Shown here piece by piece: positions 8,388 to 17,842 of a stretch of DNA of 64,000 nucleotides. The DNA comes from Butyrivibrio sp. INlla18 (GTDB taxonomy: Bacteria; Bacillota; Clostridia; Lachnospirales; Lachnospiraceae), in NCBI RefSeq assembly GCF_900103635.1, contig NZ_FMXK01000008.1, forward strand, positions 1-64,000, given 5' to 3'. A model generated the notes under the pieces. It worked only from the letters and a program-made list of their open reading frames with translations. It did no database searches and was not told where the DNA came from. Each line of letters begins with the position of its first letter. Position 1 is the stretch's first letter. The position numbers were made by a program, and so were the translations under genes.

Positions 8388-9238
8388 TGCAGGGAAAGTT
8401 ATATTTGTGCGCAACTCCCATCGGAAATCTTGATGATATGACTTTTAGAGTATTAGAGACTCTAAGAAGCGTTGATCTGATCGCCGCTGAGGACACGAGA
8501 AACAGCATAAAACTGCTTAATCATTTCGATATTCATACCGAAATGACTAGCTATCATGAATACAATAAATACGATAAGGCCAAGTGGCTTATCGAGAAAA
8601 TGCTTGAGGGAACTAATGTTGCCCTCATTACTGATGCTGGAACACCAGCTATTTCAGATCCAGGAGAGGTTCTCGTTGCGGAATGTTACAAAAGCGGCAT
8701 TACTGTTACATCACTTCCAGGTCCAGCTGCTTGTATTACAGCACTTACGCTTTCTGGCCTTCCAACCAGAAGATTTTGTTTTGAAGGTTTTTTACCATCT
8801 CTTGAAGACAAAAAAGATAGGAAAAGAATTCTTGAAGACTTAAAAGATGAGAGCAGAACTATGATCGTGTATGAGGCTCCTCATCACTTAAAGCAGGCTC
8901 TAAATGACCTGTATGAAACACTTGGAAATAGGAGAATATCCATATGTAGGGAACTTACCAAGAAATTTGAAGAGGTAAATCCTACGACTTTGGAAGATGC
9001 CATCTCTTTTTATAAAGATAATGAGCCAAGAGGCGAGTATGTATTAGTGATCGAGGGGAAGAGCCTTAAGGAGCAGGACGAGGAAAAGAGATTATCCTGG
9101 CAGGAAATGAGTATTGAAGAGCATATGAAGTTTTATGAGGATGCGGGGGTTCCTCATAAAGACGCCATGAAGAAGGTTGCAGCCGACAGAGGAGTCGGAA
9201 AAAGAGATATATACAAGGCATTATTAGAGAATGACTGA
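8387..9238 (+). CDS. rsmI: 16S rRNA 2'-O-ribose C1402 methyltransferase
   Basis: A 283-residue tetrapyrrole-methylase-fold enzyme that methylates C1402 of 16S rRNA. It shows LYLCATPIGNLDDMTFR at the N-terminus, AAEDTRNSIKLLNHF, LITDAGTPAISDPGE and SLPGPAACITALTLSGL, all diagnostic of RsmI. The ATG overlaps the stop of the previous methyltransferase by 1 nt, so the two are coupled. It is the last housekeeping gene of the conserved yaaR-holB-ricT-trmN6-rsmI block. Confidence 0.96.
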   Translation: MQGKLYLCATPIGNLDDMTFRVLETLRSVDLIAAEDTRNSIKLLNHFDIHTEMTSYHEYNKYDKAKWLIEKMLEGTNVALITDAGTPAISDPGEVLVAECYKSGITVTSLPGPAACITALTLSGLPTRRFCFEGFLPSLEDKKDRKRILEDLKDESRTMIVYEAPHHLKQALNDLYETLGNRRISICRELTKKFEEVNPTTLEDAISFYKDNEPRGEYVLVIEGKSLKEQDEEKRLSWQEMSIEEHMKFYEDAGVPHKDAMKKVAADRGVGKRDIYKALLEND

Positions 9239-9251
9239 AATTGGAGGTTTT

Positions 9252-10568
9252 ATGGGAGACAGGTATTATGTAGCAAAAAGGCCACCTATGGGGTGGAACA
9301 GTTGGGATTGTTACGGAGCAAGTGTTACAGAAGAGATTCTTCTTGGAAATGCGCAGTACATGGCAGAAAATCTGGAAAGATTTGGATGGGAGTACATCAT
9401 CTGTGATATTCAGTGGTATGAACCACTGGCAGATAGCCATGAGTATCACAAATTTACTGAGCTGGAGATGGATGAGCATTCAAGACTTATTCCAGCAGTT
9501 AACAGATTCCCTTCATCAGCTGGAGGAAAAGGCTTTAGACCAATAGCTGACAAGATCCATGATATGGGACTTAAGTTTGGTATTCATATCATGAGAGGTA
9601 TTCCAAGACAGGCAGTTCACAGAAATACACCAATTATGGGAACTGATGCAACAGCAAGGCAGATCGCACATCCAGCATCTATCTGCTTGTGGAATACCGA
9701 TATGTACGGTGTTGACGCCAAAGCAAAGGGCGCACAGGAATATTACAACTCACTGTTTGAAATGTATGCAGAGTGGGGCGTAGATTACGTAAAGGTAGAT
9801 GATATTGCAAGAGTAGATTGCGGCCCAGATGCACCAGGAGCAGGCTTTAGCGAGATTGAACTTATCAAGAACGCGATTGAGAACTGTGGAAGAGAGATGG
9901 TTCTGAGCCTTTCACCAGGACCAGCAAGGGTTGAGCAGAAAGACTTCCTTCTTAACAATGCAAACATGTGGAGAATGACAGACGATTTCTGGGATAAGTG
10001 GGAACACTTATATGGAATGTTTGAAAGATGTCATGCTTGGCAAGGTATCGGATGCAAGGACCATTGGCCAGATTGCGACATGCTTCCACTTGGACATCTC
10101 TGCGTTTGCAATGATGAAAATGGTCAAAGAGGTCATTACACACATTTCACTCATGATGAACAGAAGATTCTTATGACACTTTGGTGTATTTTCAGGTCTC
10201 CACTTATGTTTGGTGGTGAGATGAGGGATAATGACGAGTTTACAAAGAGTCTTTTGACCAATGAAAAGCTTCTGAACATGCACAAAAATGGCAGAAAAGC
10301 CAGACAGGTCGACAGAAAAGACGACGTTGTAGCATGGAAGAGCTTCTCAAAAGATGAAAAGATCTACATCGCAATCTTTAATATCAGCGATTCAAAAAGA
10401 AAGTACAAGCTAAAATTAAAAGACTTTGGACTTCCTAAGAGCAAAAAGTATGACGCTATAGAAATTTGGACCAACGTTTCCGAAACTTTGGAAAATGGAA
10501 AGAAGTTTGAACTAGCGCCACACACAGTTGTTTGCTATGAAATCGAAGCGTCAGAAATGTTAAAATAA
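9252..10568 (+). CDS. GH27-type alpha-galactosidase
   Basis: Glycoside hydrolase of clan GH-D, expected to release alpha-linked galactose from oligosaccharides. The 438 residues begin with RPPMGWNSWDCYGASVTE and continue with YIICDIQWYEP, the nucleophile-bearing DYVKVDDIARV and the acid/base region WRMTDDFWDKW. A small beta domain follows at the C-terminus. No signal peptide, so it should act in the cytoplasm on imported sugars. ATG 9252 has GGAGG 5 nt upstream; an earlier in-frame ATG at 9231 overlaps rsmI and lacks such a site. Only 13 nt separate it from rsmI, an unusual partner. Other GH27 activities (alpha-N-acetylgalactosaminidase, beta-L-arabinopyranosidase) cannot be excluded. Confidence 0.88.
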   Translation: MGDRYYVAKRPPMGWNSWDCYGASVTEEILLGNAQYMAENLERFGWEYIICDIQWYEPLADSHEYHKFTELEMDEHSRLIPAVNRFPSSAGGKGFRPIADKIHDMGLKFGIHIMRGIPRQAVHRNTPIMGTDATARQIAHPASICLWNTDMYGVDAKAKGAQEYYNSLFEMYAEWGVDYVKVDDIARVDCGPDAPGAGFSEIELIKNAIENCGREMVLSLSPGPARVEQKDFLLNNANMWRMTDDFWDKWEHLYGMFERCHAWQGIGCKDHWPDCDMLPLGHLCVCNDENGQRGHYTHFTHDEQKILMTLWCIFRSPLMFGGEMRDNDEFTKSLLTNEKLLNMHKNGRKARQVDRKDDVVAWKSFSKDEKIYIAIFNISDSKRKYKLKLKDFGLPKSKKYDAIEIWTNVSETLENGKKFELAPHTVVCYEIEASEMLK

Positions 10569-10614
10569 TGCTAGGTTTTTACAGGAATTTTATAGATATT
10601 TTCTGTCAAAAATC

Positions 10615-10643
10615 TTGTTAAAAGTTTGACTTTGTAGTATAAA
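10615..10643 (+). promoter_or_regulatory. sigma-A-type promoter for pckA
   Basis: TTGTTA (10615-10620) and TATAAA (10638-10643) are separated by exactly 17 nt, in the 169-base gap before pckA. The remaining leader, about 90 nt, holds a small inverted repeat CGAAT...ATTCG near 10688-10702 of unknown role. Confidence 0.6.
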
Positions 10644-10737
10644 AGAAGTATCGGGCGCAGAATTCCCGTTTGATAATAGTGAAACTGCGAATCATGTATT
10701 CGTAACAAAAAAATATTAAAGAAAAGAGGATAGCAAA

Positions 10738-12351
10738 ATGGCAAACATCGATTTAAGCCAGTATGGCATCACAGGAGTTAAGGAAGTTGTTTATAATCCT
10801 TCATACGAGCAGCTTTTCAAAGATGAGATCGATCCAAGTCTTACAGGTTATGACAAGGGCGTAGAGACAGAGCTTGGTGCAGTTAACGTTATGACAGGTA
10901 TTTATACAGGTCGTTCACCTAAAGATAAGTTCATCGTTGAGGATGAGAAGTCAAAGGATACAGTATGGTGGACATCTGAGGAATATCCTAACGATAACCA
11001 CAGAGCATCACAGGCAGCTTGGGATGCTTGTAAGAAGCTTGCTGTTGAAGAGCTTTCAAACAAGAAACTTTATGTAATCGATGGTTTCTGCGGAGCAAAT
11101 GCAGATACACGTCTTGCAGTTAGATTCATCATGGAAGTAGCTTGGCAGGCACACTTCGTAAAGAACATGTTCATCCGTCCTACAGAAGAAGAGCAGGCTA
11201 ACTTCAAGCCAGATTTCGTTGTTTACAACGCATCAAAGGCTAAGGTTGAGAACTACAAGGAACTCGGTCTTAACTCAGAGACAGCAGTTCTTTTCAACGT
11301 AACAAGCAAGGAGCAGGTAATCCTTAACACTTGGTACGGCGGAGAGATGAAGAAGGGTCTCTTCTCAATGCAGAACTACTTCCTTCCACTTCAGGGCATG
11401 GCATCAATGCACTGCTCAGCTAACACAGATATGGAAGGTAAGCACACAGCAATCTTCTTCGGTCTTTCAGGAACAGGTAAGACAACACTTTCAACAGATC
11501 CTAAGAGACTCCTCATCGGTGATGACGAGCACGGTTGGGACGACAACGGTGTATTCAACCTTGAAGGTGGTTGCTATGCTAAGGTTATCGGACTTGATAA
11601 AGAGTCTGAGCCAGATATCTACAATGCGATCAAGAGAAATGCTCTTCTTGAGAACGTAACAGTAGATGCTAACGGAAAGATTGATTTCAACGATAAGAGC
11701 GTTACAGAGAATACTCGTGTATCATATCCTATCGAGTTCATCGACAAGATCGCTCAGAAGGTAAATAAGGTTTCTGCTGGTCCTGACGCTGATAATGTAA
11801 TCTTCCTTTCAGCTGATGCATTCGGAGTACTTCCTCCAGTATCAATCCTTACACCAGAGCAGACTCAGTACTACTTCCTTTCTGGATTCACAGCTAAGCT
11901 TGCTGGAACAGAGAGAGGAATCACAGAGCCTACACCTACATTCTCAGCTTGCTTCGGTCAGGCATTCCTTGAGCTTCATCCTACAAAGTACGCTCAGGAG
12001 CTTGTTAAGAAGATGCAGAAGTCAGGAGCTAAGGCTTACCTTGTAAACACAGGTTGGAACGGAACAGGTAAGAGAATCTCTATCAAGGATACACGTGGTA
12101 TCATCGATGCTATCCTTAATGGTGATGTTCTTAAGGCAGAGACCAAGAAGATCCCTTACTTCGATTTCGAAGTTCCTACATCACTTCCAGGAGTTGATCC
12201 TGCAATTCTTGATCCTAGAGATACATATGCAAATGCATCTGAGTGGGAAGAGAAGGCAAAAGACCTTGCAGCTAGATTCCAGAAGAACTTTGTTAAGTAC
12301 ACAGGAAACGAAGCAGGTAAGGCACTTGTATCAGCTGGTCCTCAGCTCTAA
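10738..12351 (+). CDS. pckA: phosphoenolpyruvate carboxykinase (ATP)
   Basis: Interconverts oxaloacetate plus ATP with PEP, CO2 and ADP. The 537 residues contain the kinase P-loop [12 protein letters not shown] (about 240-251), the [12 protein letters not shown] substrate segment, and the metal/substrate region [15 protein letters not shown], all typical of the ATP-dependent class. In rumen-type fermenters this enzyme often runs toward oxaloacetate to capture the energy of CO2 fixation; direction is not visible here. Codon use is strongly biased, as in highly expressed genes. It has its own promoter and terminator, so it is probably monocistronic. Confidence 0.98.
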   Translation: MANIDLSQYGITGVKEVVYNPSYEQLFKDEIDPSLTGYDKGVETELGAVNVMTGIYTGRSPKDKFIVEDEKSKDTVWWTSEEYPNDNHRASQAAWDACKKLAVEELSNKKLYVIDGFCGANADTRLAVRFIMEVAWQAHFVKNMFIRPTEEEQANFKPDFVVYNASKAKVENYKELGLNSETAVLFNVTSKEQVILNTWYGGEMKKGLFSMQNYFLPLQGMASMHCSANTDMEGKHTAIFFGLSGTGKTTLSTDPKRLLIGDDEHGWDDNGVFNLEGGCYAKVIGLDKESEPDIYNAIKRNALLENVTVDANGKIDFNDKSVTENTRVSYPIEFIDKIAQKVNKVSAGPDADNVIFLSADAFGVLPPVSILTPEQTQYYFLSGFTAKLAGTERGITEPTPTFSACFGQAFLELHPTKYAQELVKKMQKSGAKAYLVNTGWNGTGKRISIKDTRGIIDAILNGDVLKAETKKIPYFDFEVPTSLPGVDPAILDPRDTYANASEWEEKAKDLAARFQKNFVKYTGNEAGKALVSAGPQL

Positions 12352-12367
12352 TAAATTAAACATTCAA

Positions 12368-12397
12368 GGGCTGTCACGAAAGTGGCAGCTCTTTTTT
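12368..12397 (+). terminator. terminator of pckA
   Basis: GGGCTGTCAC pairs with GTGGCAGCTC across a GAAA tetraloop, followed by TTTTTT. The next gene starts only about 17 nt further on, so some read-through is possible. Confidence 0.85.
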
Positions 12398-12413
12398 GTA
12401 AAAGGAACTTGCT

Positions 12414-13070
12414 ATGGAAAACATATTTGAGTACGCCCCAATAATCTATATGGATAAAAAAGAGCCAATTAAGATAAAAAAAGTTGGCTATAGATTTTAT
12501 GAAAAAGACGGAGAAAAAAGCGACTCTTTTAATCGAAGCTTTGATTTTCAGAATCACAAAGGAACTGTAAAAGTCATAGAATATGCGTATTATCTGGACT
12601 ACGACATTCAGCACTTATATGACCTTGAGCACATCTGGATCTATCTTGATAAAGAGGGAAAAGTCGTAGGAGCAGAAGGAAGCTATCACGGAAGATTCTT
12701 AAATGCGATCCTCTTTGATGTCACAGGTTTTGCAGAAAAGGGCAAGAGAATAAAAATGTACTCTCAGCCAGGAAAACACGCAATGCTAGCAGCCCCTAGA
12801 CTGATGTTTTTGTATCCTGAACTATTTGAAAGCTGTCAGAGACTTGCTGGAATCAGTGGTCTGGATGCCCCAGAGAGATACCTAACAGATATCCACATCA
12901 CAGAAGAAGAAAACCAAAAGGTTATTAAGTACATAAGAGACAACTTCTCTTTTGAGCCTTCAATGGAATTCGAGGAATATGTAATTTCAGAAGATGACTA
13001 TATGCCATGGAATGAGCTTGCAGAGAAGATTCCAGAATTTATTCAGAATCAATTAGATATAATTCTTTGA
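12414..13070 (+). CDS. conserved hypothetical protein, 218 aa
   Basis: I do not recognise a named family. The product is a soluble 218-residue protein without signal peptide or membrane segment. It has a striking aromatic and acidic middle: YAYYLDYDIQHLYDLEHIWIY at about residues 57-77, then GSYHGRFLN and SQPGKHAMLAAPRLM. The clustered His/Asp/Glu (HLYDLEH, YHGRF, GKHAML) could form a metal or catalytic site, but this is a guess. It lies between two strong terminators, with no promoter obvious in the 17-nt gap after the pckA terminator; it may depend on read-through. AAAGGAAC precedes the ATG. Confidence 0.7.
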   Translation: MENIFEYAPIIYMDKKEPIKIKKVGYRFYEKDGEKSDSFNRSFDFQNHKGTVKVIEYAYYLDYDIQHLYDLEHIWIYLDKEGKVVGAEGSYHGRFLNAILFDVTGFAEKGKRIKMYSQPGKHAMLAAPRLMFLYPELFESCQRLAGISGLDAPERYLTDIHITEEENQKVIKYIRDNFSFEPSMEFEEYVISEDDYMPWNELAEKIPEFIQNQLDIIL

Positions 13071-13079
13071 ATTAAAAAG

Positions 13080-13107
13080 CCTACTCACAAAAGTGAGTAG
13101 GTTTTTT
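13080..13107. terminator. bidirectional terminator between convergent genes
   Basis: CCTACTCAC and GTGAGTAGG form a perfect 9-bp stem with an AAAA loop. T6 follows on the plus strand, and a shorter T-run follows on the minus strand. It separates the 218-aa gene from the convergent symporter gene. Confidence 0.9.
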
Positions 13108-13120
13108 GGTTCAACACTTA

Positions 13121-14488
13121 TTAAAATTCATCAGAACCCTTAAGTTCTTTTATCTTAGAAAGGATCATCTTTTCGTTATAGGCAAAGAATATGCAGGCGC
13201 CGATAAAACAACAGATAAAGGCAACAACTGCAGTTGTGCGGTAGCTTTGCTTGGTCTCGGCAACAGTAACAGAAGTGAAAGTTACAAGGGCAAGAGCCTG
13301 GCCAAGTTTAAAGGCAAAGGTTCTGGCAGCAAAGAACATACCGCTTCTATCTTCGCCTGTCTCTAATCTTGTAAGCTCAGCAACATCTGCAACACAGGCC
13401 TGAGGAAGGATTCCCAGAATTGCCATTGGAATGGCAGCAGTTACTGCAATGATAAATCCCCAGTGAAGTCCTTTTCCGCAGAAAGAAGTAATTGCAAATA
13501 CGCAGCAATATGAAAAGAATCCAAAGATGATAAGGCTTTTTTTGCCAATCTTTTTTGCAAGGATGTTAACCACAGGATACAGAAGAACACTGATAAATGT
13601 CATGGTCGCTGTCAAAAGGAATGTCCAAGTATCCTCAATCTCCATAAGCTTGGTCTCGTAGAAGGCAAGGCCAGTCTGGAAAAGAGTAAGTGCAAAGAAA
13701 TAGATAACATCGCTGTAGACAAATCGTCTAAATTGTCCATTTGAAAAAGTCTCTGCCAGGGACTTGAAAGGCTTGGTTTCACTAGGTTTGCTGTCGATGT
13801 AATCGCGCTCCTTGATGTAGAAAGCAGGAATCAGCATTGAGATGCAAGCGATGGCAGCCATGATAGCTACTGCAAGTCTGATACCGCCCTTTTGTCCTGC
13901 CAAAGAAGTAAGAGCTCCAGCAAGGTTTGGTAAGAGGAATGAAATACTCTGACCAACGATAAATGTAAATGAGATATAAGTTGAAACATTTATCCTATGC
14001 TGCTGTGTATCTCCAAGCTCCGCGATCAGCGCATTGTATGGAGTGCAGAACATAGTCATAAACAAATAGAAAACAAGTAAAAGTATAAAAAGAACAAGAT
14101 CATTAACTACGATATTCCCAGTTTGTGGAAGAACGAAGAGACCTATTGTACAGAGGGCAAAAGGAATTGCCATTGCACGAAGAAAAGGAATTCGTCTTCC
14201 TTTTTTGTTGGTACATCTGTCAGACCAGCCAGCAACAAGAGGATCAGTGATTGCGTCAAAGATTCTGCCGGCTGCAAGAACAAGACCAAATAAAGTAAGT
14301 TTAAAAATGATAGGATTTTGCGTAATTCCCGAAGCAAAAATTCCTGTGTTTGGATTTTGTGCATCAGGGCTACCCGTGTAGTAATAGACCATCCAGTTAG
14401 ATACGACACCAGATAAAAGGCTCCATCCAAACTGTCCTAAAGCAAAGATCCAGAGTAATTTGTTAGTGATAGGCTTTAACTGTTTCAT
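13121..14488 (-). CDS. GPH/MFS-family sugar cation symporter (MelB-like)
   Basis: A 455-residue integral membrane protein with about twelve hydrophobic segments. It has the glycoside-pentoside-hexuronide family pattern: RIFDAITDPLVAGWSDR near residues 75-92 with the conserved Asp residues, then the basic loop KKGRRIPFL. Members import disaccharides or hexuronides with Na+ or H+. It is divergent from the alpha-mannosidase gene, and together they could take up and cleave mannosides; the actual substrate is unknown. On its own strand GAAAGG stands about 9 nt before the ATG. Confidence 0.9.
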   Translation of the reverse strand: MKQLKPITNKLLWIFALGQFGWSLLSGVVSNWMVYYYTGSPDAQNPNTGIFASGITQNPIIFKLTLFGLVLAAGRIFDAITDPLVAGWSDRCTNKKGRRIPFLRAMAIPFALCTIGLFVLPQTGNIVVNDLVLFILLLVFYLFMTMFCTPYNALIAELGDTQQHRINVSTYISFTFIVGQSISFLLPNLAGALTSLAGQKGGIRLAVAIMAAIACISMLIPAFYIKERDYIDSKPSETKPFKSLAETFSNGQFRRFVYSDVIYFFALTLFQTGLAFYETKLMEIEDTWTFLLTATMTFISVLLYPVVNILAKKIGKKSLIIFGFFSYCCVFAITSFCGKGLHWGFIIAVTAAIPMAILGILPQACVADVAELTRLETGEDRSGMFFAARTFAFKLGQALALVTFTSVTVAETKQSYRTTAVVAFICCFIGACIFFAYNEKMILSKIKELKGSDEF

Positions 14489-14519
14489 GTCAAAAAATCC
14501 TTTCTATTTTATAAAAACT

Positions 14520-14541
14520 ATTATACACCAAACTAGTTTCC
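14520..14541 (-). promoter_or_regulatory. candidate operator and -10 for the symporter gene
   Basis: On the minus strand a perfect -10 TATAAT (complement of 14520-14525) lies just downstream of a 10-bp palindrome AAACTAGTTT (14530-14539). The palindrome falls between -35 and -10, where a LacI-type repressor would block transcription. No good -35 was found, so this is a tentative call. Confidence 0.35.
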
Positions 14542-14617
14542 AATAATATTTCTATTTCTTTTTTGAAGAAAAAGGTTATTATGTTTTTATGTAAAAAATT
14601 AAGGCAGGAAACTTTTA

Positions 14618-17600
14618 ATGGGAAATTTGGAGAAGTACAACAAGATCAAAGCTACGCTTGAGAAACTGGAAAAAGACCTTTTTTCAAACGTAACACCAAT
14701 TGGAGAAGTAATGACAGATGAGGGGCTCAAGATATTGCCTGTTCCTTATGGCAAAAGAGAGTCACTCTTTGATGATTCATTAGATTGGAAAACATTTGAA
14801 CCAGGCGGAGTGTGGGGAGAACCAGATAAACACTATTGCTTCAAGGTGACAGTAAACATTCCAGACTCTTTTGAGGGAAAAGAAGTATTATTTTTCATGT
14901 CTACAGGAGCAGAAGATATCTGGAACACCAACAATCCACAGATGCTTGTTTATATAAATGGGGTAAGACGCTGTGGTATGGACATGAACCACAACAGTCT
15001 CACAATATATGACAAAGAAGACTGGAAAAATAAGAAAGACAGAACTGTAGAGATCAGAATATATGCATATTCCAATCTTGATAAAAACGAAAACTATCTA
15101 AGCCTTACACTTGCAACCAGAAACGAAGAAGTGCAGAAATTATACTTCGATATGAAAGTTCCATTCGAGGCAATGCAGGCCATGCTTGGAATTCCATCAT
15201 CCAAACGTGAATCGGTCCTTGATACAACTGCAGGTGCGTTTGAGGAACAGAACAAAAACGTGGCGGTTACTGAGGAAACATTCACTGGGTTATCCACAAA
15301 GCTATCCACAACTGGGGAAAACTCGGTGGAAATAATTCTGGATCAGCTGTTCAATGCCAGTAATTTACTGGGTGTGGACTATGTGGAAAATGAAGACACA
15401 GCAATCAACAATTGTGGAAAACTCACTGAAAGCTCCGATTATCTCAGGGCTAACCTATATGGCATTGTGGATAACTCAGTAACAGTAAAGAGTGTAGGAC
15501 ATACCCACATCGATGTTGCTTGGAAATGGCAGATCAGACAGACTAGAGAGAAGGTAATCCGCAGCTACTCTACTGTTATGGAACTCATGAAAAAATATCC
15601 CGAGTACAAGTTCATGGCTAGTACTCCACAGATGTTTGAGTTTGTAAAAGAGGAAGAGCCAGAGCTTTTCGAAGAGATAAAAGAAAAGATAAAAGAAGGC
15701 CGCTTTGAGCCAGAAGGAGCAATGTGGCTTGAGGCTGATTGTAACCTCACTTCAGGAGAATCTTTAGTAAGACAGATCCTTTACGGAAAAGAATATTTCA
15801 AGAACGAATTTGGTGTGGATAGTAAGATCCTGTGGCTTCCAGACGTATTTGGTTATAGCGGAGCCCTACCACAGATCCTCAAAAAGAGTGGCGTTAAGGC
15901 CTTCATGACAACAAAGCTTGCTTGGAATGACACCAACAGGATGCCAAATGATCTTTTCATCTGGGAAGGAATCGATGGCAGCAGCATTCCAACCTACATC
16001 ATCACAGCATGCGATTATGATAAGGCAGTAGAGGCAAATGAAACAGGCAAGATCCTGAATTACACATACAATGGCAGACAGAATGCATCTCAGGTAATGG
16101 GAACATGGGAAGCCTTCAGGGAAAAAGACATAACAGATACAGTTCTCGAAGTCTATGGTTATGGTGATGGAGGCGGCGGCCCAACATGGGAAATGCTCGA
16201 GATGGACAGACGTCTTCACATGGGAATTCCAGGAATTCCAAAAACTGAGCAGGGCCTTGTGGCTGAGTTTTTCGAAGATCTTTTAGACAGGATCAAGGAT
16301 AACAGCGACGTTCCTACATGGAAAGACGAGCTCTACCTTGAGTACCACAGAGGAACCTATACTTCAATTGGCAAGAACAAAAAGAACAACAGAAGATCAG
16401 AGTACCTCCTTTCAGAAGCAGAGCTTCTCTCAGTTTATGCGTACTTAAAGGGCCAGGATTATCCAGCTGATCAGATAAAAGACCTGTGGAAAAAGGTAAT
16501 GCTCAACCAGTTCCATGATATACTTCCAGGATCTTCAATTGAGGAAGTATACATTGATTCTGATAAAGACTACGCTGAGATCAAGTCATCCGCTGAGAAG
16601 ATCGTAGCTGACGCAGTAGAAAAAAGCGGATTAAAAGATAACAAAAAGTGGATAAGTTCTTCAGAAAAAGACTCATCTGAGGACAAGAAGCTTTCACTTA
16701 CAGAAACTGGCGATGAAACAGTAGTAGAAAACCAGTATTACATTATCTCTTTTGACAAAAATGGTGAGATATACAGCCTCTTTGACAAAGAGATAGGTAA
16801 AGAGCTGAGGCATAGTGGAAAAGAGCCGCTTAACAGACTCATAGCTTTTGAAGATAAGCCAAAAGAGTACGATTGCTGGAATATTGATGACAACTTTGAA
16901 GATGTTTCATGGTGTATAACTAGCCTTGATAGCATCACAGCAAAAAAAGAAAGTGGAAAAGTAGTAATCTCTATTTCAAGAACCTTCAGAAATTCTAAGA
17001 TAAACCAGGATATCGTAGTTTATGCTAACAGTAGGAGAATCGACTTTGTGACTAAGGCTGACTGGCATGAGCATCAGACTCTTTTAAAGGCTGCATTCCC
17101 TGTGGATGTTCAGACAGACAAGATTACCTGCGAGATCCAGTACGGTAACATTGAGAGAAACTTAAAGAAAGAAACAAGCTGGGATAAAGCTAAGTTTGAG
17201 TGCTGCGCCCATAAGTGGATTGATATGTCAACTAAGGCTGATGCAGGCTACGGCGTTGCAATACTAAATGACAGTAAGTACGGCTATGATTCCAAAGAAA
17301 ACCTCATGCGCCTCACTCTCATTAAGTCAGGAATATTCCCTAACCCTAATGCAGATCAGGGACAGCACGAGTTTACCTATTCTCTTTTCCCACACCTTGG
17401 TGATTACAGAAAGGGACGAGTAGTAGAAGAGGCTAGAGCGCTCAACGAGGAGAGTCACTATTCTCAGGCAAAAGAGCTTGTGGAAGCAGTTAGAGACAGT
17501 ATTTTTGAGCTTAAGGACACAGAAGGCGTCTACGTTGAAGCTGTTAAACTTGCAGAAAACAAGGATGGAATTGTGGTTAGACTCTATGAAGGACATGGAA

Positions 17601-17779
17601 AGAGCACAGAAGTGACTGCGGCTATATTAAAAGATTTTGATGTAGTACCTAAGGATATTTACGAGTGCGATCTCCTTGAAAACCGCATAGGCACAGGCGT
17701 ACAATATGATGCCACATCCAAAGAAATGAAATTTGGATTAGAAAAGCTTGAAATTAAGACAATAAAAATTTTGCTTTAA
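14618..17779 (+). CDS. GH38 alpha-mannosidase
   Basis: A large 1053-residue glycoside hydrolase family 38 enzyme. The zinc site HTHIDVAWKW starts near residue 297. ASTPQMFEF, GAMWLEADCNLTSGES and the nucleophile segment LWLPDVFGYSGALPQIL follow (Asp near 411). The later LNQFHDILPGSSI is also characteristic. The length and the N-terminal beta domain fit the cytoplasmic bacterial type; no signal peptide is seen. Expected to remove alpha-mannose from imported oligosaccharides. It is divergent from the symporter gene across 129 bases. Part of its centre has denser lysine and glutamate codons but no frameshift. Confidence 0.94.
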   Translation: MGNLEKYNKIKATLEKLEKDLFSNVTPIGEVMTDEGLKILPVPYGKRESLFDDSLDWKTFEPGGVWGEPDKHYCFKVTVNIPDSFEGKEVLFFMSTGAEDIWNTNNPQMLVYINGVRRCGMDMNHNSLTIYDKEDWKNKKDRTVEIRIYAYSNLDKNENYLSLTLATRNEEVQKLYFDMKVPFEAMQAMLGIPSSKRESVLDTTAGAFEEQNKNVAVTEETFTGLSTKLSTTGENSVEIILDQLFNASNLLGVDYVENEDTAINNCGKLTESSDYLRANLYGIVDNSVTVKSVGHTHIDVAWKWQIRQTREKVIRSYSTVMELMKKYPEYKFMASTPQMFEFVKEEEPELFEEIKEKIKEGRFEPEGAMWLEADCNLTSGESLVRQILYGKEYFKNEFGVDSKILWLPDVFGYSGALPQILKKSGVKAFMTTKLAWNDTNRMPNDLFIWEGIDGSSIPTYIITACDYDKAVEANETGKILNYTYNGRQNASQVMGTWEAFREKDITDTVLEVYGYGDGGGGPTWEMLEMDRRLHMGIPGIPKTEQGLVAEFFEDLLDRIKDNSDVPTWKDELYLEYHRGTYTSIGKNKKNNRRSEYLLSEAELLSVYAYLKGQDYPADQIKDLWKKVMLNQFHDILPGSSIEEVYIDSDKDYAEIKSSAEKIVADAVEKSGLKDNKKWISSSEKDSSEDKKLSLTETGDETVVENQYYIISFDKNGEIYSLFDKEIGKELRHSGKEPLNRLIAFEDKPKEYDCWNIDDNFEDVSWCITSLDSITAKKESGKVVISISRTFRNSKINQDIVVYANSRRIDFVTKADWHEHQTLLKAAFPVDVQTDKITCEIQYGNIERNLKKETSWDKAKFECCAHKWIDMSTKADAGYGVAILNDSKYGYDSKENLMRLTLIKSGIFPNPNADQGQHEFTYSLFPHLGDYRKGRVVEEARALNEESHYSQAKELVEAVRDSIFELKDTEGVYVEAVKLAENKDGIVVRLYEGHGKSTEVTAAILKDFDVVPKDIYECDLLENRIGTGVQYDATSKEMKFGLEKLEIKTIKILL

Positions 17780-17798
17780 TTGTAAAATACGCTATAAT
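17771..17798 (+). promoter_or_regulatory. promoter for the 264-aa unknown gene
   Basis: A perfect TATAAT (17793-17798) lies 16 nt after TTGCTT (17771-17776), overlapping the end of the mannosidase gene. The leader to the next ATG is about 38 nt and contains GGGGG as ribosome binding site. Confidence 0.5.
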
Positions 17799-17842
17799 GT
17801 ATTAAGAAAAAGTTAACCTGGGTGAATTATTGGGGGTTTACC

